From an uncultured Selenomonas sp. (GTDB taxonomy: Bacteria; Bacillota; Negativicutes; Selenomonadales; Selenomonadaceae), in the NCBI GenBank assembly GCA_934202005.1, contig CAKPXP010000001.1, positions 376,941 to 440,940 of the forward strand: 64,000 nt of DNA, given 5' to 3'. A program made the position numbers and the translations under genes. Shown here piece after piece: positions 25,875-33,465 of the stretch. How positions within the stretch are numbered: the first letter of the stretch is position 1; every line of letters starts with the position of its first letter. The notes below the pieces were generated by a model, which saw only the letters and a program-made list of their open reading frames with translations, did not search any database and was not told the DNA's origin.

Positions 25875-27347
25875 ATGCTTCGGAAAGGACGGATGATCTT
25901 ATCCTCGGGGATGCTGCTCGTGATGGTGCTGACCTTCGGCGGTCTGCTCGCACCAGTGCTGCCGCACTGGCAATTCCTGCCGGCGCTTCTCGCGGGGAAT
26001 GTCCTCGCCTTGGCACTGATCCTCGCGGTGACGTTCCTCTTTGGGCGCGTGTATTGCAGTGTGCTCTGTCCGCTCGGCATCGGCCAGGATCTCGTGATCT
26101 GGCTGTCAGGAAGGCGTAGGAAAAAGCGCCGTTCGTTCTCTTTTACACGCGAACGGCGCGGCCTGCGCTACGTTGTCTTGCTGCTGGCAGGATTGTCCCT
26201 GCTCTCTGGATATACGCTCTTGCTCGAGCTGACCGAGCCGTACAGCATCTTTGGGCGCATCCTCAATGATCTGCTTGCGGTACCGGTATCCTATGGATGG
26301 AACGGTTTCGTGGACATCAGTGAACGATACGATTGGCTGCCGATGGTGATGAAGGCAGAGGTGCAGCAGCCAACTGCATGGGCAGCGGTGCTGGCGGGTG
26401 TTTACTTGCTCGTGCTGGTCGCCTTGGCCTGGCGTCATGGCCGTGCTTACTGCCATACCATCTGTCCGGTGGGGACGCTGCTGGGCACGGTCAGCCGGTT
26501 CAGTGTGTTCCGCCCTATCATGGACGCGGATCGCTGCATCCACTGTGGCGCTTGCGAGAGGCGATGCCTTTCTTCCTGTATTGATGCCAAGCATGGTGTC
26601 ATAGACAGCAGCCGCTGTGTCGATTGCTTTGACTGCCTGACCGTCTGCCCAAAGGAGGCGCTGCATTTTTCTCATTCGCGACGAATGGCAGGAAAGGAGA
26701 CCGTTCCTGAGGATCGACCGTCGTCAGGTGCTATCATGACACGTCGGGAACTGCTCGGCACGGCGGCCCTTGCCGTCGGCACAGTGGCGGCAGGTCTGGT
26801 GCGCAGCAATCCTATCCTCTCAGCGGCTGCAAGTGCTGAGACTGCTGGTAGGGGCGCGGCCATCCTGCCGCCCGGCGCGCAGGATGCGAAGTCTTTTTTT
26901 ACGCGCTGTACCGCCTGTCATCTCTGTGTCAGTCGCTGTCCGAGCGGAGTCCTGTCGCCTGCGGGGATGGAGGACAGTGTCCTGCACCTTTCGCAGCCGC
27001 ATATGGATTTCTCTCTGGGCTACTGTGTTTACAACTGCAATCTCTGCTCCGCGGCCTGCCAGACTGGTGCAATCCGCCCGCTGCCCTTGGCGGAAAAGCA
27101 GCAAACCAAGATTGGCCTGGCCCGCTATGACAAGGAGCAATGCCTCATCACGCGTGATGGCATTGTCTGCGGCAACTGTGCGCGCCATTGTCCGGTGCAG
27201 GCCATCGCGATGACCGAGGAGCGCGACGGGCGCAGCTATCCGGTCGTCGATGACGCAGCCTGCATCGGCTGTGGCTCCTGTGAATATCATTGCCCTGCGG
27301 AACCGGCTGCGATACGCATTTTCCCCATGCGAGAATCGATGCAATAG
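25875..27347 (+). CDS. NapH-NapG-like polyferredoxin fusion
   Basis: A 490-aa membrane Fe-S protein. The N-terminal half is NapH/CcoG-like: about four membrane helices, two CX3CP motifs (YCSVLCPLG ~60, YCHTICPVG ~192) and cytoplasmic clusters CIHCGACERRC (~219) and CVDCFDCLTVCP (~247). A second twin-arginine segment, TRRELLGTAALAVGTVAAG (~290), leads into a NapG-like half with CTACHLCVSRCP, CVYNCNLCSAAC, CGNCARHCP and CIGCGSCEYHCP. In Nap systems NapH and NapG pass quinol electrons to the periplasm; here both are one chain. It probably feeds the co-transcribed aldo/keto reductase. It starts at the base after the reductase stop codon. Confidence 0.88.
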   Translation: MLRKGRMILSSGMLLVMVLTFGGLLAPVLPHWQFLPALLAGNVLALALILAVTFLFGRVYCSVLCPLGIGQDLVIWLSGRRRKKRRSFSFTRERRGLRYVVLLLAGLSLLSGYTLLLELTEPYSIFGRILNDLLAVPVSYGWNGFVDISERYDWLPMVMKAEVQQPTAWAAVLAGVYLLVLVALAWRHGRAYCHTICPVGTLLGTVSRFSVFRPIMDADRCIHCGACERRCLSSCIDAKHGVIDSSRCVDCFDCLTVCPKEALHFSHSRRMAGKETVPEDRPSSGAIMTRRELLGTAALAVGTVAAGLVRSNPILSAAASAETAGRGAAILPPGAQDAKSFFTRCTACHLCVSRCPSGVLSPAGMEDSVLHLSQPHMDFSLGYCVYNCNLCSAACQTGAIRPLPLAEKQQTKIGLARYDKEQCLITRDGIVCGNCARHCPVQAIAMTEERDGRSYPVVDDAACIGCGSCEYHCPAEPAAIRIFPMRESMQ

Positions 27348-27413
27348 GTGCTGTCATATAAGCCCTTTTGGTTAGTGATGATATGAGGCAAAAGGAGGAA
27401 TCCCAGAAGAATC

Positions 27414-28529
27414 ATGAATCGACGGACTTTTATCTTAGGCGGTCTCGGACTGTTAGGCGCAGCTGCGGCGGGCGGCGCTGGCTATCTGCAATCGCCGCGC
27501 TTCGGGCGGCCGTTTCGGCCCGAGCGGCTGGCGCGCGTGCAGGCATCGCCGCATTACATCAATGGCCGCTTTGAATGCCTTACACCTGTGCGCGTTATGG
27601 AGGGGAATGAAGAGAGCTTCCTGACGGGCTGGCTCAAGTATTTCCTCGAGGACAAGACGGGGCGCACGCCGGACGCGCCGCTGCCGAGCAAAAAGACGGA
27701 CTTATGGGCGCAGTGTCAGGACGAGGACTTCGCCGTCTGGATGGGGCATTCGAGCTTTTACCTGCAGATTGCCGGTCGGCGCATCCTCATCGATCCGGTC
27801 TTCAGCAGCTACGCCTCGCCCGTCTTTTTCGCCAACCGCGCCTTTCTGGGCAGCAATGTCTACACAGCGGCGGATATCCCGAAGGTCGATATCCTGATTA
27901 TGAGCCACGACCACTGGGATCATCTCGACTATCCGACCATTCTCTCGCTCAAGGATAAGATACGGGACATTGTCTGTCCCTTGGGCGTCGGCGAGTATTT
28001 TGAAGCCTGGGGCTTTGCTCCCGAGCAGCTACATGAGGAGGATTGGGATACGGACATCGAGGTGTATCCTGATTTTCATGTGCATGTGCTGCCGTCTCAG
28101 CATTTCTCAGGCCGTCTGCTCACGCAAAACGCGACGCAGTGGGCCTCGTTTGCCATCGTGACGGCGCAGCGCAAGGTGTATTACAGCGGCGACGGTGGGT
28201 ATGGCGCACATTTCCGCACCATCGGCGAACAGTTTGGCGGCTTCGACCTGGCCTTGCTGGAAAACGGTCAATACGACCGTCAGTGGCACCGCATCCACAT
28301 GCTGCCGGACGAAACGGCGCAGGCGGCCACGGATCTGCGGGCCCGCTATGTCCTGCCCGCACACAATTCCAAATTCGCGCTCGCCCGCCATACCTGGCAG
28401 GCGCCGATGCAGGATCTGGCGACAGCCAGCAAAGGCGCCGCTTGGCACCTGCTGACACCCGAGATAGGGGAAAAGATTCCTTTGTGGGCACCAGATGGAT
28501 TTCCCGAGTGGTGGAATCGCACGGAATGA
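27414..28529 (+). CDS. Tat-exported metallo-beta-lactamase-fold hydrolase
   Basis: A 371-aa protein. A Tat signal opens it (NRRTFILGGLGLLGAAAAGGAG). The UlaG/NAPE-PLD-like MBL domain has WMGHSSFYLQIAGRRILIDP (~105-124), the metal motif SHDHWDHLD (~164-172), a later His in LPSQHFSGR, Asp in YYSGDGGYG and a last His in VLPAHNSKF. Zn-dependent hydrolase of this branch; the substrate is unknown (phosphodiester or lactone-type in relatives). SD AGGAGGA is ~16 nt upstream, further than usual. It is third in the operon with the reductase and fusion gene, ending at a strong terminator. Confidence 0.9.
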   Translation: MNRRTFILGGLGLLGAAAAGGAGYLQSPRFGRPFRPERLARVQASPHYINGRFECLTPVRVMEGNEESFLTGWLKYFLEDKTGRTPDAPLPSKKTDLWAQCQDEDFAVWMGHSSFYLQIAGRRILIDPVFSSYASPVFFANRAFLGSNVYTAADIPKVDILIMSHDHWDHLDYPTILSLKDKIRDIVCPLGVGEYFEAWGFAPEQLHEEDWDTDIEVYPDFHVHVLPSQHFSGRLLTQNATQWASFAIVTAQRKVYYSGDGGYGAHFRTIGEQFGGFDLALLENGQYDRQWHRIHMLPDETAQAATDLRARYVLPAHNSKFALARHTWQAPMQDLATASKGAAWHLLTPEIGEKIPLWAPDGFPEWWNRTE

Positions 28530-28581
28530 TTGGGTGTGTAAAGACATCCATCACTTACCATCTTGCAGAATGATGGGAATA

Positions 28582-28614
28582 GAAAATCTCCCTCATAGTT
28601 TGAGGGAGATTTTC
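28582..28614. terminator. Bidirectional terminator
   Basis: GAAAATCTCCCTCA (28582-28595) pairs perfectly with TGAGGGAGATTTTC (28601-28614). It lies between the MBL hydrolase and the convergent LysR remnant. Confidence 0.85.
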
Positions 28615-28634
28615 GTATCCAATCGGCGCTTGCT

Positions 28635-29542
28635 TCATATTTTATCATTTGAGGATTCATGGTCCACGCGTTTCTTTAGTTCTTCGAGGAAGGTGCGGCA
28701 GGATTTCGAGAGCAGGCGGTATTTCTTCCAGACGACGACGGCGCGCAGTGTGAGGGCTGGCTGAAGCGGGACGAATTTCAGGTGACCGGTATCGAGCTGC
28801 AGCAGGCCGTCGATGCCGAACGCGTTCGCGATGCCGGTCCGGACGAAGTGTGAGGCGTTGCCGATGAGGTCGAAGCGGCCAACGGTGTGCATCGTTTCGG
28901 CGGTCACTTTGCCAGCGGACCATTGCGCGAGGCTGAAGGAGTTGGCAGTTTGGCGCGATGAGCCGAGCAGCGGCATCTCGCGCAGATCTTCCGGTGTGAT
29001 GCCGTCTTTTTGAGCCCACTCACTGTCGTCGCGCGTCACGATGCCGACGCGCATCTCCTCGGGCAGGCGGATGAAGTGGTAGTGCTCGACATTGAATGGT
29101 TCGATCATCAAGGCGAAGTCGATGAGGCCGTGCGCGAGTTTTTCCTCGACGATATCGGCATTGCCCGTGAAGAGCTCGACGGTCAGGCGTGGGTAGCGTC
29201 TGTGCAGCTCGGCGAAGAGGTCGGCGAGGATGTGCATGGCATGCGTCTCGCCCGCACCAATGCGGATGCAGCCCGAAAGATCGATCGTGTCATTTTTTAT
29301 TTCATCCTCGGTCTGATTGACGAGTGCGAGGATTTCCTCGGCCCTCTGGCGCAGGTGCATGCCGTCCTCCGTCAGCAGGGTGCTGCGGCTCGTGCGCGTG
29401 AATAGCTTTTTGCAAGCTCTTCCTCGAGGTTGGCAATCTGGCGCGAGAGCGTCGGCTGCGTCACATGCAGCACATTGGCCGCTTCGGTCATATTTTGCTC
29501 CCGGGCCACAGCCAGGAAGTACGATAACGTGCGGAGTTCCAT
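28635..29542 (-). pseudogene. LysR regulator with a frameshift
   Basis: From ATG 29542 the HTH reads MELRTLSYFLAVAREQNM...VTQPTLSRQIANLEEELAK and then runs out of frame to a stop within 13 codons. The other frame continues from KLFTRTSRSTLLTEDG through a full effector domain to 28635. Adding one A to the A5 tract at about 29409-29413 (minus strand GCAAAAAGC) restores ...EEELAKKLFTRTSRS and a ~302-aa LysR. It belongs to the same subfamily as the amber-interrupted LysR at 15448. Possible explanations are a real 1-nt loss, slippage-type phase variation, or a homopolymer read error. It lies divergent to the flavodoxin operon, the usual target arrangement. Confidence 0.88.
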
Positions 29543-29570
29543 CCCTAATCTACCCCCTTCGGACAACAAA

Positions 29571-29623
29571 AGCATCTGTTTCTATTTTAGGTAGCAGATG
29601 CTTTTTTGACAAGCGTTTGATAG
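29571..29623. repeat. 52-bp hairpin plus AAGCGTTTGATAG repeat, copy 2
   Basis: AGCATCTG (29571-29578) pairs with CAGATGCT (29595-29602), and the hairpin is flanked by A4 and T5. TTGACAAGCGTTTGATA (29606-29622) follows. It lies in the 5' leader of the LysR gene, where on the minus strand it could act as an attenuator. Confidence 0.7.
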
Positions 29624-29750
29624 TTACTATGTATGTTTCCTCAATATAAGTAGAAAACACTCGGTTTTGATTTTGCGCTGTAATAGAACTTTTCTGCCCA
29701 ATGCGGCACAGACAAGTTTGCCATAGAAGAAATGTATGACAAATTTTAAG

Positions 29751-29774
29751 ATATAAGCATTTCACATTGTATAC
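29751..29774 (+). promoter_or_regulatory. ATAAGC motif, site D (upstream of the flavodoxin operon)
   Basis: ATATAAGCATTTCACATTGTATAC resembles site A at 19702-19724 (three mismatches in 22). It is 55 nt before the first gene of the operon and suits binding by the divergent LysR. Confidence 0.5.
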
Positions 29775-29828
29775 GAAAGCGGTTAAGATAGGATCATCCA
29801 AAGAAAATCATATTCGGAGGATGGTGAA

Positions 29829-30047
29829 ATGACGAAGAAGTATCTTCAGGGCGTGTGCGAAGCCGATGCGTGTCGATGTGGGCTGGCGGCGCTGCCAGAT
29901 GATGCCGCGCGTATCTGCTCCCTCAAGCGTCATCGACGCAGGCTCATGACAGTCTTGCATGAGGTGCAGGAAAAGCTCTCCTGCATTGACTACATGATCT
30001 ATGAGCTGGAGTGGAAACAAAAGGAGTGTGGAGCGGATGAAGCGTAG
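29829..30047 (+). CDS. Small protein resembling a MerR dimerisation helix
   Basis: A 72-aa Cys-rich protein with a good SD (GGAGG, 8 nt). The N-terminal third has CEADACRCG. The rest, ICSLKRHRRRLMTVLHEVQ followed by EKLSCIDYMIYELEWKQKE, looks like the long antiparallel coiled-coil helix of MerR regulators (compare the common L..LD.KI..YE pattern). There is no HTH. It may be a truncated MerR effector/dimerisation piece kept as a separate gene, or an unrelated helical protein. It overlaps the next gene by 11 nt, so it is translated within the flavodoxin operon. Confidence 0.65.
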   Translation: MTKKYLQGVCEADACRCGLAALPDDAARICSLKRHRRRLMTVLHEVQEKLSCIDYMIYELEWKQKECGADEA

Positions 30048-30723
30048 GGAGTTCTTGAAACTGACAGGCATGGGCGCCATGACGATATTCCTCAGCGGCT
30101 GCGGCCTTTCAGCCCTGTTGGGACAGGAAAAGGATGCTTCTGGCATGGCAGCGCACGCGAAAGGCGAGATTTCGGGAGGGAAAGAAATGAAAATCGTTGT
30201 GGTCACGAGCAGTCCACATCCGCATAATGAGTCAACGTCGATTTATCTGGCTGACCGCTTTACGAAGGGCGCGGAGCAGGCTGGTCATGAGGTGTTCACC
30301 TTTGATGCGGCCAACAGCGATACGCATCCGTGCCGCGGCTGTGACCAGTGCCATATGGACGGCCCGTGCGTCTGGAAGGACGATATCGAGAACACTTTGA
30401 TGCCGAAGATGCTCGAGGCAGATCTGCTCGTTCTGACGACGCCGCTCTATTACTTCGGCATGTCGGCGCAGCTCAAGACCATCGTCGACCGCTTCTACTC
30501 GCGCATGGGGAAGCTCCACGGCAAGAAATCTATTCTCATCGCGACGGCCTACAACCGCGATGACTGGACGATGTCGGCACTCGTCGATCACTATGATACG
30601 CTCGTTCGTTACATGGAGTGGCAGGATGTTGGCAAGGTGCTCGGTATCGGCTGCGGTTCACGCTCGCTCGTTGAACATTCCAAGTTCGGCGACATGGCGG
30701 AGACGATGGGACGGAACTTGTGA
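30037..30723 (+). CDS. Tat/lipoprotein-type Fe-S flavoprotein (FMN reductase family)
   Basis: A 228-aa protein. MKRREFLKLTGMGAMTIFLSGCG combines a perfect twin-arginine motif with a lipobox Cys (~Cys20). The mature part is a flavodoxin-fold NADPH-dependent FMN reductase/Isf-like domain (MKIVVVTSSPHPHNEST). It has the compact cysteine motif CRGCDQCHMDGPC, which in iron-sulfur flavoproteins can hold a [4Fe-4S] cluster. TTPLYYFGMSAQLKTIVDR is the typical flavin loop. It is probably anchored at the outer face of the cytoplasmic membrane. It overlaps the upstream gene by 11 nt and shares its operon with the DUF4405 and flavodoxin genes. Confidence 0.9.
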   Translation: MKRREFLKLTGMGAMTIFLSGCGLSALLGQEKDASGMAAHAKGEISGGKEMKIVVVTSSPHPHNESTSIYLADRFTKGAEQAGHEVFTFDAANSDTHPCRGCDQCHMDGPCVWKDDIENTLMPKMLEADLLVLTTPLYYFGMSAQLKTIVDRFYSRMGKLHGKKSILIATAYNRDDWTMSALVDHYDTLVRYMEWQDVGKVLGIGCGSRSLVEHSKFGDMAETMGRNL

Positions 30724-30769
30724 TCTGACGGATAACGGTTTGCAATAGGAAGGGATGAGGGGTGAGGCG

Positions 30770-31423
30770 ATGCGATATGGTCTGGATGTGTTGATGATTG
30801 TTCTGCTCGTGGGAGAAATGACGTTTTTCTATTTGCCTCCGCTGTTGCATGAGGTTGTGGGCGTGGCGTTTCTCTTGCCGATGATCTGGCATATTGCGCT
30901 CAACCGCCGCTATGTATCTTCGTTGGGGCATGGACGCTGGAGCGGGCCGCGTGCGCTCAGGCTCCTGCTGAATCTCCTGCTTGCCGCCTCTTGTCTTGCG
31001 TCCATCGTCAGCGGCTGTCTGATTTCGAGTGAGTTGTTCTCGGGCATCGTACCGCTTTCTGTGCGCGGCAATCCGTTGCTCTATCAGCTGCACAGTACGG
31101 CCGCGCGATATTTTCTCGTGCTGGCTGGGGCACATCTCGGCTGGCATCTGCCTGCTTGGTGGCAGCGCGTATCGGGCATCACCTCGCGGCCGTTTTCCGC
31201 CCGTCTGGTCTTGAGAGGATTCTTCATCGTGCTGGGGATCGTTGCTCTTTACGCAGCGCAGCAGGATTGCCTGCTGCAGCGCCTGCAAGGAGCACATATT
31301 TTCATGACGCCGGCGCTTGCCTATCACGGCGCGGGCTATGCCCTGACTCAGGTCGGCATCTTGATTTTGTCCGCGGAGATCGGCTTATTGATATCGTTTT
31401 GGAAAGGAGTGCGTTCCAAATGA
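30770..31423 (+). CDS. DUF4405 membrane protein (cytochrome b-like)
   Basis: A 217-aa protein with about five membrane helices. Histidines in the helices (MIWHIALN, LLYQLHSTAARY, LAGAHLGWHLPAWW) fit the DUF4405 pattern, which resembles b-type cytochromes and may bind heme. That binding is inferred, not shown. It likely passes electrons across the membrane to the exported flavoproteins encoded on both sides. ATG 30770 is preferred because GAGGGG lies 7 nt before it; ATG 30755 is also possible. It overlaps the flavodoxin start in an ATGA junction. Confidence 0.8.
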   Translation: MRYGLDVLMIVLLVGEMTFFYLPPLLHEVVGVAFLLPMIWHIALNRRYVSSLGHGRWSGPRALRLLLNLLLAASCLASIVSGCLISSELFSGIVPLSVRGNPLLYQLHSTAARYFLVLAGAHLGWHLPAWWQRVSGITSRPFSARLVLRGFFIVLGIVALYAAQQDCLLQRLQGAHIFMTPALAYHGAGYALTQVGILILSAEIGLLISFWKGVRSK

Positions 31424-32064
31424 ATCGCAGAGAATTTTTAAAATTGGGCAGTATGGGGCTGATGACGCTGGCGTTTGCTGGCTGCGGCTTTTCCTCGCTG
31501 ACAGGGAATTCGTCCGGTCAGGGCGTTGGCAGTGCCAGCAGCGCGGTGGCTGCTTCAAGCGATGCGGCCAAGACTGGCAGCAAGACGCTTGTCGTTTACT
31601 ACTCGGCGACAGGACGTACCGAACGCGTGGCCAAGGTCATCGCCAAGGAACGTCAGGCAGATATCATGAAGCTCGTGCCTTCGCCGGACTACTCGGAGAC
31701 GGATCTCGACTATAATGATGAGGGCAGTCGTGTGAGCCGTGAGCACAACGATGCCTCGTTGCGCGAGAAGATCCAGCTCGAGAAGGCAGTGCCCGACAAC
31801 TGGTCATCCTACGATACGATTTTCGTCGGCTACCCGATCTGGTGGGGCATCGCGGCTTGGCCGGTCGATGCTTTCGTCAAGGCCAATGATTTTACAGGGA
31901 AACACGTCGTGACGTTCGCGACGGCATATAGTTCGCCGCTCGGCAACAGCGGCAAGATACTCGCTGAGATGGCCGGAGGCAAAGGCCAGTGGCAGGATGG
32001 CACTTGCTTTACTGGGAGCCTCAGTGATGATAAGGTCAGAGAATGGGTGAAATCACTCAAGTAA
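31420..32064 (+). CDS. Tat/lipoprotein-type flavodoxin
   Basis: A 214-aa protein. MNRREFLKLGSMGLMTLAFAGCG is a twin-arginine signal ending in a lipobox. After a Ser/Ala-rich linker (~25-50) comes a flavodoxin domain with the FMN phosphate loop YYSATGRTERVAK (~59-71) and the flavin-stacking FVGYPIWWGIAAWP. Flavodoxins are normally cytoplasmic; an exported, lipid-anchored one implies an extracytoplasmic electron carrier. SD AAGGAG lies upstream. The ATG overlaps the DUF4405 stop codon. Confidence 0.92.
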   Translation: MNRREFLKLGSMGLMTLAFAGCGFSSLTGNSSGQGVGSASSAVAASSDAAKTGSKTLVVYYSATGRTERVAKVIAKERQADIMKLVPSPDYSETDLDYNDEGSRVSREHNDASLREKIQLEKAVPDNWSSYDTIFVGYPIWWGIAAWPVDAFVKANDFTGKHVVTFATAYSSPLGNSGKILAEMAGGKGQWQDGTCFTGSLSDDKVREWVKSLK

Positions 32065-32199
32065 GTGTGGAGGATCGGCACGAGGACAAGCGATAGGTGC
32101 GAAAATGGGAAATCCATCCGTGCTGTTACGACGTGGGGTTGGTCTTGCGGATTTTTCTGGCTGCTGTTATGGGCTGCGATACAGAAGAGGTGAAAAGAA

Positions 32200-32412
32200 T
32201 TGTGGAAAGGAAACGGCGACTTGTTGGCGTATATGGCGGCTGCCAGCGTCGGTGTTGTCGTGGCAGGAGTCATTGGCGCTTGGCTGGTGTTGTATCAATT
32301 GGCAGCGCAGGATAGCAATATTTCGCGTGAAGAATATATTCGCCTTTCGCAGGAGATTGTGACGGAGAGTATTGCGGCTGGTCCATCTTGTACTACGGAC
32401 AATAATTCCTAA
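32200..32412 (+). CDS. Small single-helix membrane protein
   Basis: A 70-aa frame starting at TTG 32200, with SD GAGGTG 9 nt upstream. One membrane helix (AAASVGVVVAGVIGAWLVLYQL, ~13-34) is followed by a short charged tail (NISREEYIRLSQEIV). No family is recognised. It lies 135 nt after the flavodoxin and before a long terminator, so it may be the last gene of that operon. Existence is supported by SD, helix and position only. Confidence 0.5.
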   Translation: MWKGNGDLLAYMAAASVGVVVAGVIGAWLVLYQLAAQDSNISREEYIRLSQEIVTESIAAGPSCTTDNNS

Positions 32413-32448
32413 TACGTTTTTGCACATCGGATCCTTTTACGTCACCAG

Positions 32449-32490
32449 CAATCCATCGGTGTAGTTTCGTCTACGCTGATGGATTGTTTT
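32449..32490 (+). terminator. Terminator of the flavodoxin operon
   Basis: Arms 32449-32464 and 32471-32486 pair over 16 bp with one G-U around TTTCGT and are followed by TTTT. Confidence 0.88.
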
Positions 32491-32498
32491 GTAGGGCG

Positions 32499-32533
32499 CT
32501 ATAGGAATTACTGATTCATTCAGCGTCCCTATA
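32499..32533. repeat. Short MITE-type palindrome
   Basis: TATAGGAATTACTGATTCATTCAGCGTCCCTATA has mutually inverted outer arms. Its GGAATTACTGATTCATTCAG core matches the 33466 MITE terminus (AAGGAAGCACTGATTCATTCAG). Comparable to 6997-7032. Confidence 0.5.
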
Positions 32534-32635
32534 ACATATCCACATAAATTGACAGAGGTTTATTTTCGGTTTGTTTTCAACGATATCGTACGGAAATATG
32601 AATGTTTTTTTGCAATTTCGAAAAGAATATGTTAT

Positions 32636-32641
32636 TATAAT
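32636..32641 (+). promoter_or_regulatory. -10 element of sepF
   Basis: TATAAT preceded by GTTAT; the -35 is poorly defined (TTGCAA at 32610-32615, 20 nt away). The -10 is 48 nt before the sepF start. Confidence 0.45.
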
Positions 32642-32689
32642 GATTAGTTGAATGGGGAATCGTGCGCAATGATGTGGAGGACGATGGAT

Positions 32690-33202
32690 ATGGATCTGAA
32701 AGCATGGACGAAAAAAATCACAGATGTTCTTATGCCCCTGGAGCCTGTAGACGTGGCAGATGAGAACCGTCTCGGGGAAGAGACCGTTGTTTCTATGCCG
32801 CGACAGGCTAGCCGGACGGAGGCCGTAGATGAAGAGGAACTCAAGGTGGCGAATGGCGGGACGGTTCGCGTCTCCTCGTCTTATCGTGGTACTGCTTCTC
32901 AGAAGTCGGCACGTCGTCCGCAGCTTACGGTGCATTCGGCACCGCAGCTCAAGGTGCGCGTCTATGTACCGACGAATTTCGACGAGGTCACGGGGATTGC
33001 GGATGATCTCAAGGCCAGGATGGCGGTCATCGTGAACTACGAGAAGGTCGAGGCAGAGGAGCAACGCAGGATTTGTGATTTCGTCAATGGCGCTTGCTAT
33101 GTATCGGATGGCGGTGCGAAACGCATTTCGGATTACATTGTCCTTTATGTGCCGGAAGGCATTGACGTTTCCGAGGCGATGTCAGTCGCTGTGCTGGAGT
33201 GA
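32690..33202 (+). CDS. sepF: Cell division protein SepF
   Basis: A 170-aa protein. The N-terminal amphipathic membrane-anchor helix (MDLKAWTKKITDVLMP) is followed by a disordered linker. The C-terminal SepF domain (~90-168) has KVRVYVPTNFDEVTGIADDL, VIVNYEK, RRICDFVNGACYV and YIVLYVPEGIDV. SepF tethers FtsZ to the membrane and helps septum formation. ATG 32690 is favoured (SD TGGAGG 9 nt upstream) over ATG 32684 or the upstream GTG/ATG frame. It stands alone here, not in the usual ylm/div cluster. Confidence 0.92.
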   Translation: MDLKAWTKKITDVLMPLEPVDVADENRLGEETVVSMPRQASRTEAVDEEELKVANGGTVRVSSSYRGTASQKSARRPQLTVHSAPQLKVRVYVPTNFDEVTGIADDLKARMAVIVNYEKVEAEEQRRICDFVNGACYVSDGGAKRISDYIVLYVPEGIDVSEAMSVAVLE

Positions 33203-33465
33203 GATTTCTTCGAGTTTTTGTGACCGGTGATTTTTCCGGCAGCAGCTCATGGGCTTTTCTCCGTTCACTGGCGTTGGCTTTGATCCTTATGGCTTGCATT
33301 TTGCGCGAGAATGCGCGTGATTATGTAGACTGGCTATCCTTATGAGTTTTGGTATTATTTTAGGTATCTGAAGAAGCGGGGCAGTCGCTTGATTGCTTCG
33401 CTTTTTTGTTTCGCCGCGTCCTGTGCGGAGGTGGTATGTTGACAGGGGAAGAGCGGTCGGGCATC
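33203..33465. other. Intergenic region after sepF
   Basis: No supported gene. It ends with an intrinsic terminator (33374-33408), after which a MITE begins. Confidence 0.4.
33374..33408 (+). terminator. Terminator downstream of sepF
   Basis: AAGCGGGGCAG (33374-33384) and TTGCTTCGCTT (33393-33403) pair over 11 bp with three G-U, and a T6 run overlaps and extends past the 3' arm. Confidence 0.65.
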
